Assembly: GCF_029961025.1 (NCBI RefSeq)
Contig: NZ_JASBVP010000002.1
Location: 1-64,000 of the forward strand
From: Mycobacterium sp.
GTDB taxonomy: Bacteria > Actinomycetota > Actinomycetes > Mycobacteriales > Mycobacteriaceae
Reading direction: 5' to 3'
Length of the DNA stretch: 64,000 nt
The stretch's first letter is position 1, and each line of letters starts with the position of its first letter. The translations under genes were made by a program, and so were the position numbers. Below the pieces are notes generated by a model that worked only from the letters and a program-made list of their open reading frames with translations, was not told the DNA's origin and ran no database searches. This document shows positions 26,818 to 38,470 of this stretch, in pieces.

Positions 26818-27510
26818 ATGCCTAAGCCCACCAGCAACATCGCCGCCCTGATGTCCGCGACAATCGCCGCCGCTCCGATTGCGCTGCTGAGCGCCTGCAC
26901 CCCTAACCAGCCCCCGACGTCAACCCCGGGCACTACCCCGTCCATCTGGACCGGGTCTCCGTCGCCGACGACGACACCACCGAAAGGGGAGCCCCAGAGC
27001 CTGACCACTCGCCTCAGGGCCCCCGACGGGACCCAGGTCGCGATCGCGAAGTTCGAGTTCGACCCCGGCTATGTCCGTATCACGGTGGCGACGACCACCC
27101 TTGGTCAGTTGACACCGGGATTCCACGGGTTGCACATCCATCAGATAGGCAAGTGCCAACCCAACTCGGTCGCGCCAACCGGTGGCCCTCCGGGCAACTT
27201 CCTGTCCGCCGGCGGGCACTACCAGGTTCCGGGACATACCACGCAGCCCGCCAGCGGTGACCTGACCTCGCTGGAGGTGCGCAAGGACGGCGCGGCACTG
27301 CTGGTGACCACCACCGACGCGTTCACCAAAGACGACCTGTTGGCCGGGGAGAAGACCGCGCTGATCATTCACGCCGGTGCGGACAACTTCGCGAACATCC
27401 CGCCGGAACGCTACACCCAGGCCAACGGGACACCTGGTCCCGACGAGACCACGTTGACCACCGGTGACTCCGGCAAGCGGGTGGCGTGCGGTGTCATCGG
27501 TGCCGGCTAG
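26818..27510 (+). CDS. sodC: Cu,Zn-type superoxide dismutase lipoprotein SodC
   Basis: 230 residues (M. tuberculosis 240). Lipobox LLSAC gives the acylated Cys at about residue 27; a Pro/Thr-rich linker follows. Copper ligands: FHGLHIH pair, GGHYQ and the late IIHAGADN His. The disulfide Cys residues are in IGKCQP and VACGVIG. The M. tuberculosis enzyme is known to work with copper alone, and the zinc-loop region here ([15 protein letters not shown]) is similarly reduced. Acts outside the membrane against host or exogenous superoxide. The stop lies 11 bp inside the next gene. Confidence 0.93.
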   Translation: MPKPTSNIAALMSATIAAAPIALLSACTPNQPPTSTPGTTPSIWTGSPSPTTTPPKGEPQSLTTRLRAPDGTQVAIAKFEFDPGYVRITVATTTLGQLTPGFHGLHIHQIGKCQPNSVAPTGGPPGNFLSAGGHYQVPGHTTQPASGDLTSLEVRKDGAALLVTTTDAFTKDDLLAGEKTALIIHAGADNFANIPPERYTQANGTPGPDETTLTTGDSGKRVACGVIGAG

Positions 27511-28630
27511 CAGAAACGAGGCCCGAATAGATTTCGCCGGCTCGCCCCGGCCGACCGTCGGGGTGGAATGGGAGCTCGCGCTTGTCGATCCGAAGACTCG
27601 GGACCTGAGCAACGAAGCCTCCGCCGTCATCGCCGAAATTGGCGAAAACCCCCGCGTGCACAAGGAATTGCTACGCAACACCATCGAAATCGTCAGCGGC
27701 GTCTGCGAGTCCACTGCCCAGGCCATAGAGGATCTGCACGACACGCTGCGCACCGTCCGGCCGATCGTACAGTCCCGCGGGATGGAGTTATTCGGTGCGG
27801 GCGCACACCCGTTCGCGCGGTGGTCGGCCCAGAAGCTTACCGATTCGCCACGCTACGCCGAGCTGATTAAACGCACCCAGTGGTGGGGTCGGCAGATGCT
27901 GATCTGGGGAGTGCACGTGCACGTCGGGATTCGGTCGGCGGCGAAAGTAATGCCGATCATGACCTCACTGCTCAATTATTACCCGCATCTGTTGGCGCTC
28001 TCGGCGTCCTCCCCTTGGTGGGCCGGTGAGGACACCGGGTACGCCAGCAATCGCGCGATGATGTTTCAACAGCTCCCGACGGCTGGCCTGCCGTTTCATT
28101 TCCAAACCTGGGCAGAGTTTGAAGGCTTCGTGTATGACCAGAAGAAAACCGGGATCATCGACCACATGGACGAAATCCGTTGGGATATCAGACCCTCGCC
28201 ACATCTCGGGACACTGGAGGTGCGAGTCTGTGATGGGGTGTCCAACCTGCGCGAGCTGAGATCTCTGGTCGCGTTGACGCACTGCCTGGTGCACGACATG
28301 GAACTGCGACTCGACGTCGGCGAGACGCTGCCGACGATGCCGCCCTGGCATGTTCAGGAGAATAAGTGGCGCGCTGCTCGCTACGGTCTGGACGCCATCA
28401 TCATCTTGGACGCCGAGGGTAACGAACGCCCGGTCACCGATGACATCCCCGACGTGCTCAATCGCCTTGAGCCCGTTGCAAAGCTGCTGCACTGCACGGA
28501 CGAGCTGGCGGCGGTGGAAGACATCTGCCGCTTGGGTGCCTCATACCAGCGGCAGCGGCGGGTCGCCGAAGAACACGACGGAGACCTGCGCGCGGTCGTC
28601 GACTCACTCGTCGCCGAACTGGACATCTGA
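27500..28630 (+). CDS. Glutamate-cysteine ligase-like carboxylate-amine ligase (Rv0433-like)
   Basis: 376 residues, identical in length to Rv0433. Member of the YbdK/GCS2 group: [10 protein letters not shown] at the N-terminus, [26 protein letters not shown] and the C-terminal [19 protein letters not shown]. YbdK has only weak glutamate-cysteine ligase activity; mycobacteria lack glutathione, so the true substrate is unknown. Start GTG at 27500 gives a [17 protein letters not shown]-terminus and an 11-bp overlap with sodC; the frame is open to 27464. Confidence 0.88.
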   Translation: MPASRNEARIDFAGSPRPTVGVEWELALVDPKTRDLSNEASAVIAEIGENPRVHKELLRNTIEIVSGVCESTAQAIEDLHDTLRTVRPIVQSRGMELFGAGAHPFARWSAQKLTDSPRYAELIKRTQWWGRQMLIWGVHVHVGIRSAAKVMPIMTSLLNYYPHLLALSASSPWWAGEDTGYASNRAMMFQQLPTAGLPFHFQTWAEFEGFVYDQKKTGIIDHMDEIRWDIRPSPHLGTLEVRVCDGVSNLRELRSLVALTHCLVHDMELRLDVGETLPTMPPWHVQENKWRAARYGLDAIIILDAEGNERPVTDDIPDVLNRLEPVAKLLHCTDELAAVEDICRLGASYQRQRRVAEEHDGDLRAVVDSLVAELDI

Positions 28631-29289
28631 TGGTCGTCGGTGGGTCCGAAGCCGTCCTGCTGCCGATGTTTCCGCTGGAATCGGCGCTGCTGCCCAACGA
28701 GGATCTTCCGCTGCAGATTTTCGAGCCACGCTACACCGCGCTGGTGCACGACCGTCTGCGCAGCGGCGATCCCCGGTTCGGGGTGGTATTGATTTCCCGT
28801 GGCCGCGAAGTCGGCGGTGAAGACGAACGCTGCGATGTCGGCGCGCTGGCAAGCATCGTCGAATGCGTTGATCTCGGTTCGGGCCGCTACCGGCTGCGCT
28901 GCCGCACGGGCGGGCGGATCCGGGTCTGTGAGTGGCTGCCGGATGACCCCTACCCGCGGGCGAAGGTGCGGGACTGGCCCGACGAGCCCGGCGAGTCGGT
29001 GACTGCCGGACAGCTCCGCGAGCTGGAAGCCCGGGTGCTGGCCTTGTTCGAACGGATCGCCGCCGCCCGTGGTGTTGCGCCGCCGGCGCGCGAGGCCCTC
29101 CTGGGCTGCGGGAACGCCCCGGTGGACGCCGGAGCGCGTCTGTATGCGCTGGCGTCGCGAGTCCCGATCGGCCCCGCCGACCGCTACGCCGTGCTGTCGG
29201 CGCCGTCGGCCGCCCAGCGGCTGGCCGCGCTCAGTGACGCCGTGGACACGGTCACCGCGATGGTGGATTTCCGTCTGTCAGACGACTAA
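28630..29289 (+). CDS. LON-substrate-binding-domain protein (Rv0434-like)
   Basis: 219 residues, standalone Lon N-terminal (LAN) domain: LPMFPLESALLPNEDLPLQI, FEPRYTALV, then RFGVVLISRG and the Arg-rich beta segment GRYRLRCRTGGRI. No protease or ATPase part. The ATG shares a base with the stop of the preceding gene (TGATG). Role unknown; homologues are soluble. Confidence 0.85.
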   Translation: MVVGGSEAVLLPMFPLESALLPNEDLPLQIFEPRYTALVHDRLRSGDPRFGVVLISRGREVGGEDERCDVGALASIVECVDLGSGRYRLRCRTGGRIRVCEWLPDDPYPRAKVRDWPDEPGESVTAGQLRELEARVLALFERIAAARGVAPPAREALLGCGNAPVDAGARLYALASRVPIGPADRYAVLSAPSAAQRLAALSDAVDTVTAMVDFRLSDD

Positions 29290-29710
29290 CGGTCGCGATG
29301 ACCTTGGGGCCACGGCAGCTCAGCCGAAGCGGGACGGAACTCTTCGGTACGTGCAAACGACTAACAAGACAGTGCACGCCGTGCAGTGCCGAAGCTCTGA
29401 CGAGAGGGGTGCCGCGCCGGGCCGATTTGGCCCGGTGGCCTCATCCCCGTTGTGCACCCACAGTGGCACCCCCGTGTGCCCCGGCCGTAAGGAGGTGAGG
29501 ACGAGATGCGTCAAGACGCCGGCCCGGGCGACAGTCCAAGCCCTAAGTCGTTGACCCTTTCGTTTCGATCCGGCCCCGGCACCGTTTCCGAAATCGGGTT
29601 GCGTCGAGTCGCCTGACCCCTGCCAACTCATCGGAGGCAGACCCCTTTCAGCGCTCCGGGATAACACTCCAGCGGTCCGGGTTCGGCTGTTCCGTTGAAG
29701 GAGAATTCCA
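29290..29710 (+). other. 421-bp intergenic stretch before the PPE gene
   Basis: Holds the small ORF at 29506-29616 and the 5' region of the PPE gene with GAAGGAG 8 nt before its ATG. I see no RNA gene, insertion sequence or clear promoter hexamer here. Confidence 0.5.
29506..29616 (+). CDS. Candidate small protein, 36 residues
   Basis: ATG at 29506 preceded by AAGGAGGTGA (29489-29498), an almost perfect complement of the 16S rRNA 3' end, one of the strongest ribosome-binding sites in the window, at normal spacing. The predicted product begins MRQDAGPGDSPSPKSLT and ends EIGLRRVA. No signal peptide or membrane segment. Not recognised. It ends 94 bp before the PPE start and could be a leader or a separate small protein. 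Confidence 0.45.
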   Translation: MRQDAGPGDSPSPKSLTLSFRSGPGTVSEIGLRRVA

Positions 29711-30973
29711 ATGGTTTTCATGGGCATCCAACCAGGATTGATGGATTTCGGCGCGCTGCCGCCGGAGATCAACTCCGCGCGCATGTATGTGGGCGCGGGC
29801 TCGGGGCCGATGCTGGCCGCCGCGACGGCCTGGGACGGGTTGGCGGCCGAGCTGAACCCGGCCGCGGCCGCCTACACGTCGGTGATCTCCCGGCTGACCA
29901 GCGAAGGCTGGCACGGTCCGTCGTCGGAGTTGATGGCGGCTGCGGCCGCCCCCTATGTCGGGTGGCTGAGCGCTGCCGCCGAGCAGGCCGAGCAGGCGGC
30001 GGCGCACGCCAGGGCGGCGGCCGGCGCCTACGAAGCGGCGTTTGCCATGACGGTGCCCCCGACGGTGGTCACGGCCAACCGCACGCAGCTGGCATCCCTG
30101 GTCGCGACCAACCTCTTGGGGCAGAACACCCCGGCGATCGCGGCCAATGAGGCCGCCTACTCCGAAATGTGGGCGCAGGATGCCGCGGCCATGTACGACT
30201 ACGCCGGCTCCTCCGCGGCCGCCACCACGTTGACCCCGTTCACCCCGCTGACGGACACCACTAACGCCGCCGGTCTGGCCGGGCAGGCGGCCGCGGTCAC
30301 CCAGGCCGCCGGCGCCTCCGCCGGCACCAACGCGCAGTCGGTGCTCTCCGAGCTCACCTCCGCGATACCCCAGGCGCTGCAGGAGCTCGCCGGGCCGGCG
30401 CAGTCGGCCGCCTCCACGTCATCGTCGTCGTCGGCGTCGTCGGGGCTATCGAACCTGATGAATTTCCTGGACAACCTGCAAAGCTCCCCGGCGGGGAACG
30501 TGGAAAGCTCGCTGCTGTCGTCGGGGATCGCGGACCCGACGAACATCCTTCAGACCTTGACGGGGTTTAGCAGCTTTATCTCCAGCGGCGGCTCCGGGGC
30601 GGCGGACGCCGCCGGCGGGGCCGCCGATGCCGGTGCGGCCGCGGCCGGTGGCGCGGCGGCGGCCGGTGCCGGGACGGGCGGGCTGGGCGCGCTGCGCGTG
30701 TCGGTGGGCGGGGCGGCCTCGATGGGCAGGCTGTCGGTGCCGCCGAGCTGGGCCGCGGCCGCGCCGGCGACAAGCCCGGCCCATTCGGCGTTCCACGCCA
30801 CCGAGTGGACCCCCGCCACCCCGGACACCGCCGCCTCCGACCTCGCAACGGAAGGCATGCCCGGCATGCCCGGGATGCCGATGCTGGGTGGGGTGCCGCT
30901 GCGCGGCAGCGACGGTACCCCCCGCTACGGCTACCGCGTCCACGTGGTAGCGCACCCGCCGGCGGCCGGTTGA
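29711..30973 (+). CDS. PPE family protein, SVP subgroup
   Basis: 420 residues. The PPE domain begins [16 protein letters not shown] at residue 11, with conserved WHG (EGWHGPSS) and the SxxNAxG-free linker; the C-terminal part carries the subgroup signature [10 protein letters not shown] near residue 338 and ends in a Pro/Met-rich tail. The middle is Ser/Ala/Gly-rich. PPE proteins are exported by type VII systems, usually with a PE partner; no PE gene is adjacent. The ATG at 29711 has a good ribosome-binding site and adds ten residues before the family start (ATG at 29741). It occupies the place of the Rv0435c ATPase in M. tuberculosis. Confidence 0.9.
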   Translation: MVFMGIQPGLMDFGALPPEINSARMYVGAGSGPMLAAATAWDGLAAELNPAAAAYTSVISRLTSEGWHGPSSELMAAAAAPYVGWLSAAAEQAEQAAAHARAAAGAYEAAFAMTVPPTVVTANRTQLASLVATNLLGQNTPAIAANEAAYSEMWAQDAAAMYDYAGSSAAATTLTPFTPLTDTTNAAGLAGQAAAVTQAAGASAGTNAQSVLSELTSAIPQALQELAGPAQSAASTSSSSSASSGLSNLMNFLDNLQSSPAGNVESSLLSSGIADPTNILQTLTGFSSFISSGGSGAADAAGGAADAGAAAAGGAAAAGAGTGGLGALRVSVGGAASMGRLSVPPSWAAAAPATSPAHSAFHATEWTPATPDTAASDLATEGMPGMPGMPMLGGVPLRGSDGTPRYGYRVHVVAHPPAAG

Positions 30974-31091
30974 CCGGATGCCGGGAGGGGATTCCCCGGC
31001 GCAGCCGGGCAATGTCGCAACACCAACCAGAGTCGACGGCCGGCGTTGAGCCGGGCGGCGAGCGGGCGCTGCCGAGCTTTCCCCGGCGCTC

Positions 31092-31955
31092 TCAACCGGC
31101 CGGCCTGCGCAGCCCCAGCCGCGCCACCGACCGGCGGTGCGGCTGGGACCGGCGGATGGCGCGGCGAGCGGCCCGCCGTTGCCTGGGTTTGTCGCCCCAG
31201 GCCTCCGAGTGCGCGGCCACCCAACGGTGGCTGCGCACGGCGAACGGGATGTGACCCAGGTAGGCGACGATGAATACCAGGATCAAAAGGTACGGGGCGA
31301 CGACCGCGGCGGCCGCGACGATCGCCAGCCCCGCCAGCAGCAGGGCCGCCAGGTTCGACGGCACCTTGATGGCGTGCATCTTCTTCATCGGGATCCTGCT
31401 GACCACCAGCAACGAGCAAGCCGCCAGCCACGTACCGACCGACCATGGTGAACTCCACCACCCCTCGCCGAACTGCAGGGTGGCGGCCAGCGGACCCAGC
31501 ACGGTGATCGCGGCGGCCGGGGCGGGCATTCCGACGAAAAACTCCCGCTCATAATCGGGCAGGCTGGGATCCTCGATCAAGGCGTTGAACCTGGCCAGCC
31601 GCAACACAATGCAGACCGCATACAGCAACACCGCCACCCAACCCGCCGGCGCAGCCGACAGCATCGACACATAAACCACCATCGCCGGCGCCACCCCGAA
31701 GTTCACCGCGTCGGCCAACGAGTCGATCTGCTCACCCATGCGCGACTCGGCATCCAGGAGCCGCGCCACCCGCCCGTCCAGCCCGTCGAGAATGGCAGCC
31801 GCGGCAATCAGCGCTATCGCGGCGTGCGGTTGGCGCAGCAACGCGAACCTGATCGCGGTGAGGCCCGCGCAGATGGCCAGCACGCTCATCGCGCTGGGCA
31901 GGATGCGCAGGTTGACCGCTTTAACCACCCGCCCGGCGCGGGGCTTGGCGATCAT
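31092..31955 (-). CDS. pssA: CDP-diacylglycerol-serine O-phosphatidyltransferase PssA
   Basis: Makes phosphatidylserine from CDP-diacylglycerol and serine in the membrane. 287 residues (M. tuberculosis 286). The CDP-alcohol phosphotransferase motif is complete: [20 protein letters not shown] followed by [10 protein letters not shown]. About six to eight hydrophobic helices; the C-terminus is strongly basic ([16 protein letters not shown]). ATG at 31955 overlaps the psd stop (ATGA). Confidence 0.95.
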   Translation of the reverse strand: MIAKPRAGRVVKAVNLRILPSAMSVLAICAGLTAIRFALLRQPHAAIALIAAAAILDGLDGRVARLLDAESRMGEQIDSLADAVNFGVAPAMVVYVSMLSAAPAGWVAVLLYAVCIVLRLARFNALIEDPSLPDYEREFFVGMPAPAAAITVLGPLAATLQFGEGWWSSPWSVGTWLAACSLLVVSRIPMKKMHAIKVPSNLAALLLAGLAIVAAAAVVAPYLLILVFIVAYLGHIPFAVRSHRWVAAHSEAWGDKPRQRRAARRAIRRSQPHRRSVARLGLRRPAG

Positions 31956-32671
31956 GGCAGCTGGGCCAGCACGGTTTCGCCGGCGAGCGCCCGTTGGCCC
32001 ACGGTGACCAGCACGTCCGCCCCTGCCGGCAAGTAGGTGTCCAGCCGAGAGCCGAAACGAATCAGCCCGTAGGTCTCGCCCGTGGACAACCTGTCTCCGG
32101 CCCGTACATCGCAGACGATGCGCCGCGCCAAGAGCCCGGCGATCTGCACGACGACGACCTCCGCACCGCCGGACGTGCGGATCCGCACGCTGGTGCGCTC
32201 GTTGTCGTTGCCGGCCGCGGCCAGGCCGGCCGGCCGGAAGCGGCCCGACCGGTGCCGCACGGCGAGCACCTCACCGCCGACCGGGGCCCGCTGCACGTGC
32301 GCATCCAACAGCGAGAGAAAGATGCTGACCCGCGGCAGCGGCGCGGCGCCGAGGCCCAATTCAGCGGGCGGTGGCGCGGTGTCGAGCGCCCAGATCAGGC
32401 CATCAGCGGGGGCAACCACCACACCCGGGCGGGTGGGCGGCACCCGGTGCGGGTGGCGGAAGAAGCCCGCGCACGCGCCCGCCGTCAGCAGGCCCGCGCG
32501 GCGCACCCACCGGTAGCCGCGTCCGGCGCGCGCTCCCGCCAGGGCCACCGCCAAACCGGCGGCGATGAATGGCAGCCCCGCGGGGTGCACCCGGGGCACC
32601 GTCCGGCGTGCCAGCCCCAGCAGGCGCTGGGGGGTGAAAACCGGGTCGTCGCAGAGGGGGCGGCGCGCCAC
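31952..32671 (-). CDS. psd: Phosphatidylserine decarboxylase Psd
   Basis: Converts phosphatidylserine to phosphatidylethanolamine, acting after PssA. 239 residues (M. tuberculosis 231). Self-cleavage site FGSR in [12 protein letters not shown]: Ser at about 208 becomes the pyruvoyl group. [10 protein letters not shown] and the N-terminal hydrophobic region are conserved. GTG start at 32671 lies 6 nt after TAGGAT, so psd-pssA may have its own leaderless promoter although moeA2 ends only 35 bp upstream. Confidence 0.94.
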   Translation of the reverse strand: MARRPLCDDPVFTPQRLLGLARRTVPRVHPAGLPFIAAGLAVALAGARAGRGYRWVRRAGLLTAGACAGFFRHPHRVPPTRPGVVVAPADGLIWALDTAPPPAELGLGAAPLPRVSIFLSLLDAHVQRAPVGGEVLAVRHRSGRFRPAGLAAAGNDNERTSVRIRTSGGAEVVVVQIAGLLARRIVCDVRAGDRLSTGETYGLIRFGSRLDTYLPAGADVLVTVGQRALAGETVLAQLP

Positions 32672-32683
32672 TCGGCCATCCTA
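32672..32683 (-). promoter_or_regulatory. Leaderless promoter -10 (TAGGAT) of psd-pssA
   Basis: Minus-strand TAGGAT (32683-32678), 6 nt, GTG at 32671. Confidence 0.5.
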
Positions 32684-32706
32684 CGGAGCCCGGGCGGCTG
32701 GGGCGC

Positions 32707-33912
32707 CTACCTGAGATCCCAGACCTGCAGCGCTGACCCGGCGGGCACCTCCACGACGTCCTCGGGAATATCCAGCAAGCAGTTGGCCGAGGCCAGCCAG
32801 CGCAGGTGGTGGGAGGCCGGTGGCCCGCACCCACTGACCGCCGTGCCTGCGGCGTCCAACACGCCGCGGCGGAACTGCCGCCTGCCGCGCGGCGAGGTCA
32901 AGGTCTCGGTGAGCACCGCCGAGAGTCGCGGCCGCTCCGGCACCGGCAGGCCCATGGCTCGCCGCAATGCGGCACGGACGAAGACCTCGAAGGACACCAG
33001 CGCGCTGACCGGGTTGCCGGGCATGGTGACGATCGGCGTGCCGGCCACCCTCCCGATGCCCTGCGGCATTCCGGGTTGCATCGCCACCTTGACGAATTCC
33101 ACTCCCTGATCCCCGGCACGCCCGAACGCGTCTTTGACCACTTCATAGGCGCCCGCGCTGACCCCGCCGCTGGTGATGATCAAATCGGCGTCACCGGCAA
33201 ATCGATCCAGCGCGGCGGCGAATTGCGCGACGTCATCCCCGACGGTCGGGGTGGCGACGACCAACCCGCCCGCGTCGCGCACCGCCGCGGCCAGCATGAT
33301 CGAGTTGGACTCATAGATCTGGCCCGCCCGCAGCGGCGTGCCCGGTGTCACCAGTTCCGACCCGGTGGAAATCACCAGCACCCGCTGCCGGGGGATCACC
33401 GGCAGCTCGGGCAATCCCAGTGCCGCGGCCAAACCCACCACCGCCGGGGTCACCACCTGTCCGGCCCGCAGCACCAGGCCGCCGGCGCGGACATCCTCGC
33501 CGGCCCGGCGGATGTGGCGTCCCTCGTCGACGGCGGCATGAATCGCCACGGTGTCCGTTCCCCCGTCGGTGGACTCCACCGGCACCACCGCGGTGGCACC
33601 GGCCGGCATCGGCGCGCCGGTCATGATCCGGTGCGCGGTGCCCGGCTCGAGCGTGGGTATGTCGGTGCGTCCGGCCGGAATATCGTCGGCCACCGGCAGG
33701 CTCACCGGCCGCTCGGCGCTCGCCCAGGCTACCTCGTCGGCACGTACGGCATAGCCGTCCATCGCGGAGTTGTCGAAAACCGGCAACGGTATCGGCGCGA
33801 TCACATCGTCGGCCAGCACCAGACCCACCGCGTCGGCCAGGGGCATCGCCACGGGTCGGCGCGCGGTGATCAGGTCGGCGACCACGCGTTGATGTTCCTC
33901 GACCGAGCGCAC
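32707..33912 (-). CDS. moeA2: Molybdopterin molybdenumtransferase MoeA2
   Basis: Inserts molybdate into adenylylated molybdopterin. 401 residues (Rv0438c 405). Motifs: [15 protein letters not shown] near residue 50, [32 protein letters not shown], and the late [23 protein letters not shown] at 33912 gives [14 protein letters not shown] as N-terminus; a GATAAT-like hexamer stands 6 nt upstream. Longer in-frame starts up to 34398 would run over the CIRCE region and are rejected. Confidence 0.93.
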   Translation of the reverse strand: MRSVEEHQRVVADLITARRPVAMPLADAVGLVLADDVIAPIPLPVFDNSAMDGYAVRADEVAWASAERPVSLPVADDIPAGRTDIPTLEPGTAHRIMTGAPMPAGATAVVPVESTDGGTDTVAIHAAVDEGRHIRRAGEDVRAGGLVLRAGQVVTPAVVGLAAALGLPELPVIPRQRVLVISTGSELVTPGTPLRAGQIYESNSIMLAAAVRDAGGLVVATPTVGDDVAQFAAALDRFAGDADLIITSGGVSAGAYEVVKDAFGRAGDQGVEFVKVAMQPGMPQGIGRVAGTPIVTMPGNPVSALVSFEVFVRAALRRAMGLPVPERPRLSAVLTETLTSPRGRRQFRRGVLDAAGTAVSGCGPPASHHLRWLASANCLLDIPEDVVEVPAGSALQVWDLR

Positions 33913-33924
33913 CCCGCCATTATC
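33913..33924 (-). promoter_or_regulatory. Possible leaderless promoter -10 (GATAAT) of moeA2
   Basis: Minus-strand GATAAT (33924-33919), 6 nt, GTG at 33912. Confidence 0.35.
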
Positions 33925-34068
33925 GGCCGGCCGCACTTTCGGGCGCCGAAACCGCCGGGCGGCGCTGCCGCGCGCCCCGCCGTATCGGTGCCGAACGGTC
34001 GGCGCCACCTCGACGCAGATCACGGGTCGATGAATGCCAAGCGCCATGACGGCCCCGCCCGACATGTT

Positions 34069-34095
34069 CTTGCACTCGGCATGGTCGAGTGCTAA
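34069..34095 (+). promoter_or_regulatory. CIRCE element 1 (HrcA operator) of groEL2
   Basis: cttgcactc, 9 nt, gagtgctaa: matches the TTAGCACTC-N9-GAGTGCTAA consensus with a perfect right arm and two mismatches in the left arm. Confidence 0.9.
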
Positions 34096-34103
34096 GAATG
34101 CAG

Positions 34104-35854
<1,751 letters not shown>

Positions 35855-35857
35855 TTC

Positions 35858-36028
35858 GGCGACGATGCGGGCCGCGCAGCGGCCCGAGGAGGAGCCGGAC
35901 AATCCGGTCCAGTCGGCGACGATGCGGGCCGCGCAGCGGCCCGAGGAGGAGCCGGACAATCCGGTCCAGTCGGCGACGATGCGGGCCGCGCAGCGGCCCG
36001 AGGAGGAGCCGGACAATCCGGTCCAGTC
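35858..36028 (+). repeat. MIRU-like 57-bp tandem repeat, three perfect copies
   Basis: Units at 35858-35914, 35915-35971 and 35972-36028. Each contains CGGGCCGC gca GCGGCCCG, a perfect 8-bp stem, and aggaggagccgg. The array begins 4 bp after the groEL2 stop, so the groEL2 3' UTR would carry three identical hairpins. Confidence 0.95.
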
Positions 36029-36035
36029 GCGAAGG

Positions 36036-36065
36036 AGCCCGGTCCCCTTGGGGACCGGGCTTTTT
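36036..36065 (+). terminator. Intrinsic terminator of groEL2
   Basis: GCCCGGTCCCC tt GGGGACCGGGC (36037-36060) followed directly by TTTTT: an 11-bp perfect stem with a U-tract. It is one of the very few textbook Rho-independent terminators in the window. Confidence 0.93.
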
Positions 36066-36096
36066 CGTCGCTTCGGCTGTCGCCTCCGGACTTCGG

Positions 36097-36504
36097 TTAG
36101 GCGGTCGCCGACGAGGGTGCCCTGAATACCACGCAGTCGTAGGCGTGTCTGCTCGCACACGTCGGTTCGTCGCCGGCCAGCGGACGGTGCAAGAGCGCAC
36201 GGGTGGGCACCATTCGCACCGGCGTGGCGGCGTCGGCGTCGACGGCGGTCTCGGTGTCGGCGTCGACGATCAGCGAATAGTCGCCCGGATCTCGCGGCGG
36301 CCATACCAGGGTGGCGGTGCCGAGCCGGGACAAATTCTCGCGGGTATGTCCACCGATCGGCCCGATATCGAACAGCCGGCCGTCAAACATCGGCTCGACT
36401 TCCACCGCCCGCACCCGCCAGTCGTCGTTGACGGTGATGAGATAGGCAAAACTGTAATTGCTCAGAGCGTCGGCCAACCGCTCGAGATCCACCTGTGCAC
36501 TCAC
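36097..36504 (-). CDS. Pyridoxamine-phosphate-oxidase-like split-barrel protein
   Basis: 135 residues. SYAFAYLITVNDDWRVRAVEVEP-like beta strands (SFAYLITVNDDWRVRAVEVE) and the later LSRLGTATLVWPPRDPGDYSLIVDADT fit the FMN-binding split-barrel family seen in many short mycobacterial proteins. Start GTG at 36504 is 7 nt after TACAGT. It takes the position of Rv0441c beside groEL2, but I cannot confirm orthology. Cofactor (FMN or F420) and substrate are unknown. Confidence 0.65.
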   Translation of the reverse strand: MSAQVDLERLADALSNYSFAYLITVNDDWRVRAVEVEPMFDGRLFDIGPIGGHTRENLSRLGTATLVWPPRDPGDYSLIVDADTETAVDADAATPVRMVPTRALLHRPLAGDEPTCASRHAYDCVVFRAPSSATA

Positions 36505-36517
36505 GGGGACAACTGTA
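36505..36517 (-). promoter_or_regulatory. Leaderless promoter -10 (TACAGT) of the split-barrel gene
   Basis: Minus-strand TACAGT (36517-36512), 7 nt, GTG at 36504. Confidence 0.5.
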
Positions 36518-36592
36518 TTCGGCTGCGGGAGAATCCGGCGCTGCCGAGCGGGGGTCGGCGGTGGCCGGATGGCGCGCCGCGGCGTCCGGACA

Positions 36593-38329
36593 TCACCGCA
36601 CAGCGCCGCCGGGTCGGCGTCGACCGCGGATCAGCCTGCCGGGGCGCGCGTCGGTGGGCACCCCGTTTTCAGCGATCACCTGGCCGGACACCACCGTCGC
36701 CCGGTAGCCGTCGGCGGTCTGGTTGAGCCGGCGCCCACCCGCGGGCAGGTCGTAGGTGATGACCGGCTTATGCAGCCGCAGCCGGGCGTGGTCGATGACA
36801 TTCAGGTCGGCCTTGTAGCCGACGGCGATCCGGCCGCGATCGCCCAGCCCGGCGACACGGGCCGGCACCGAAGTGAGTTCGCGGACCGCCGCCGGCACCG
36901 AAAACCGTCCGGATGCCCGGTCGCGCGCCCAGTGGGCGAGCCAGTACGTCGGGAAGCTGGCATCACAGATCATCCCGTAGTGCGCGCCGCCGTCGCCCAG
37001 GCCGAGCACCACGTCGTCGCGGTGCAGCAACTCACCGACGGTGTCCAGCGAGTAGTTCACCAGATTGCCCACGGCCACCAACAGCATGGCGTGCCCGTCA
37101 TCATCGAGCAGCCGGTCGTAGGCCTCCTCGATCGGGCGTACCCCGCGGGCGCGGGCGCGGGCCGCGATGCTGTCGGATTGGCGGGGCTCATAGTTGGGCT
37201 CGTCGCCCAGCGGAAAGATCCAGTCCCAGGCCTGGGCCAGATGCTGCAGCGGGTGGCCCTGGCCGGGCTTGTCGGCCAAAATACGGGCACGCACCTCGGG
37301 TTTGCGCATCTCGGCGACCCGCCGCTGCAGCGGCAGGTGCGCGATCTCACGGTAGCTGGGGTAGAGCACGAACGGGTTGGCGGACAATTCCAGCCCGATC
37401 ACCAGACCAATGGGGCGCGGCAACAACTGTGCGGTAAAACGGGAGTCGGCGCCCGCCTTTTTGTTGGCGTTCTCGATCATGGTGATGGCGTCCGGCCACG
37501 CCGGCTCGCCGGCGTTGCCGATCGCCAGCGTGAAAGTGACCGGCAGGCCGACCTCCTCGGCGACGTCGAACACCTGCTGCAACACCGGCTGGTACCCGCC
37601 GACGGGAATGTCGGGAACGAACTGGATCAACCCGCCACCCCCGTCGGCAACACCCTTGGCGATCTCGAGGATCTCCTCGCGGGCGGCGTCATAGCTCGGG
37701 ATCTGCGAGCCACTCGCGGTCTTGTGGATCATCAGCCGTGACGACGCGAATCCCAGCGCCCCGGCCCGCATTGCCTCCGTGGCCAGCGCCCGCATCCGCG
37801 CGAGGTCCTCGGCGGTCGCCGGCTCGCGGTCGGCACCGCGTCGCCCCATGACATAGACCCGCAGCGGGGAATGCGGCAGATAGACGGCCACGTCGATGTC
37901 GCGGGTGCCGGCCTCCAGCGCATCCAGGTATTCGGGGAAAGTCTCCCAGGTCCACGGTAGACCGTCGGTCATCACCGCGCCGGGAATGTCTTCGACGCCG
38001 GCCATCACGTCGACCAGCACGTCGTGGTCCTCTTGGCGGCACGGCGCAAAACCCACCCCGCAGTTGCCCATCACCACCGTCGTCACCCCATGGGCCGAGG
38101 ACGGCGTCAACCGATCCGACCAGATCGCCTGCCCGTCGTAGTGGGTGTGCAAGTCGACGAAGCCGGGCGTGACCAGCAGCCCGGTCGCGTCGATCTCCCG
38201 GGTCGCCTCGCCGTCGACCGTGCCGACACCGACGATGACGCCATCGCGGACCGCGACGTCACCGCGGTACGGCTCGCCTCCCAACCCGTCGACAATGCTG
38301 CCGTTGCGGATCACCAAGTCATAGCTCAC
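36593..38329 (-). CDS. N-acyl-D-amino-acid deacylase-type amidohydrolase
   Basis: 578-residue zinc amidohydrolase (amidohydrolase family 3). N-terminal beta sandwich MSYDLVIRNGSIVDGLG, metal-binding VDLHTHYDGQ near residue 60, HSPLRVYVMG, and C-terminal GLGDGGAHYGM with the metal Asp/His. The closest M. tuberculosis counterpart I recall is Rv2913c (about 611 residues), which lies elsewhere in that genome. GTG start at 38329 is 6 nt after TAGATT. Probably removes acyl groups from D-amino-acid derivatives. Confidence 0.88.
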   Translation of the reverse strand: MSYDLVIRNGSIVDGLGGEPYRGDVAVRDGVIVGVGTVDGEATREIDATGLLVTPGFVDLHTHYDGQAIWSDRLTPSSAHGVTTVVMGNCGVGFAPCRQEDHDVLVDVMAGVEDIPGAVMTDGLPWTWETFPEYLDALEAGTRDIDVAVYLPHSPLRVYVMGRRGADREPATAEDLARMRALATEAMRAGALGFASSRLMIHKTASGSQIPSYDAAREEILEIAKGVADGGGGLIQFVPDIPVGGYQPVLQQVFDVAEEVGLPVTFTLAIGNAGEPAWPDAITMIENANKKAGADSRFTAQLLPRPIGLVIGLELSANPFVLYPSYREIAHLPLQRRVAEMRKPEVRARILADKPGQGHPLQHLAQAWDWIFPLGDEPNYEPRQSDSIAARARARGVRPIEEAYDRLLDDDGHAMLLVAVGNLVNYSLDTVGELLHRDDVVLGLGDGGAHYGMICDASFPTYWLAHWARDRASGRFSVPAAVRELTSVPARVAGLGDRGRIAVGYKADLNVIDHARLRLHKPVITYDLPAGGRRLNQTADGYRATVVSGQVIAENGVPTDARPGRLIRGRRRPGGAVR

Positions 38330-38341
38330 CCAAATAATCTA
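38330..38341 (-). promoter_or_regulatory. Leaderless promoter -10 (TAGATT) of the amidohydrolase
   Basis: Minus-strand TAGATT (38341-38336), 6 nt, GTG at 38329. Confidence 0.5.
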
Positions 38342-38457
38342 CGGCCGTGCCGGCACCCCCGGCCCGCGCCCGTCCCGACGGGCACCTCCTGGGGTCCTCT
38401 CTCGGATCCGCCTTCCGTGAAACACCGGGCCTCTTCCGTGAAACGCCGGGCGGGCCG

Positions 38458-38470
38458 TAAGGTCGCCGGT
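38458..38470 (+). promoter_or_regulatory. Leaderless promoter -10 (TAAGGT) of the DinB-like gene
   Basis: TAAGGT at 38458-38463, 7 nt, ATG at 38471. Confidence 0.55.
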
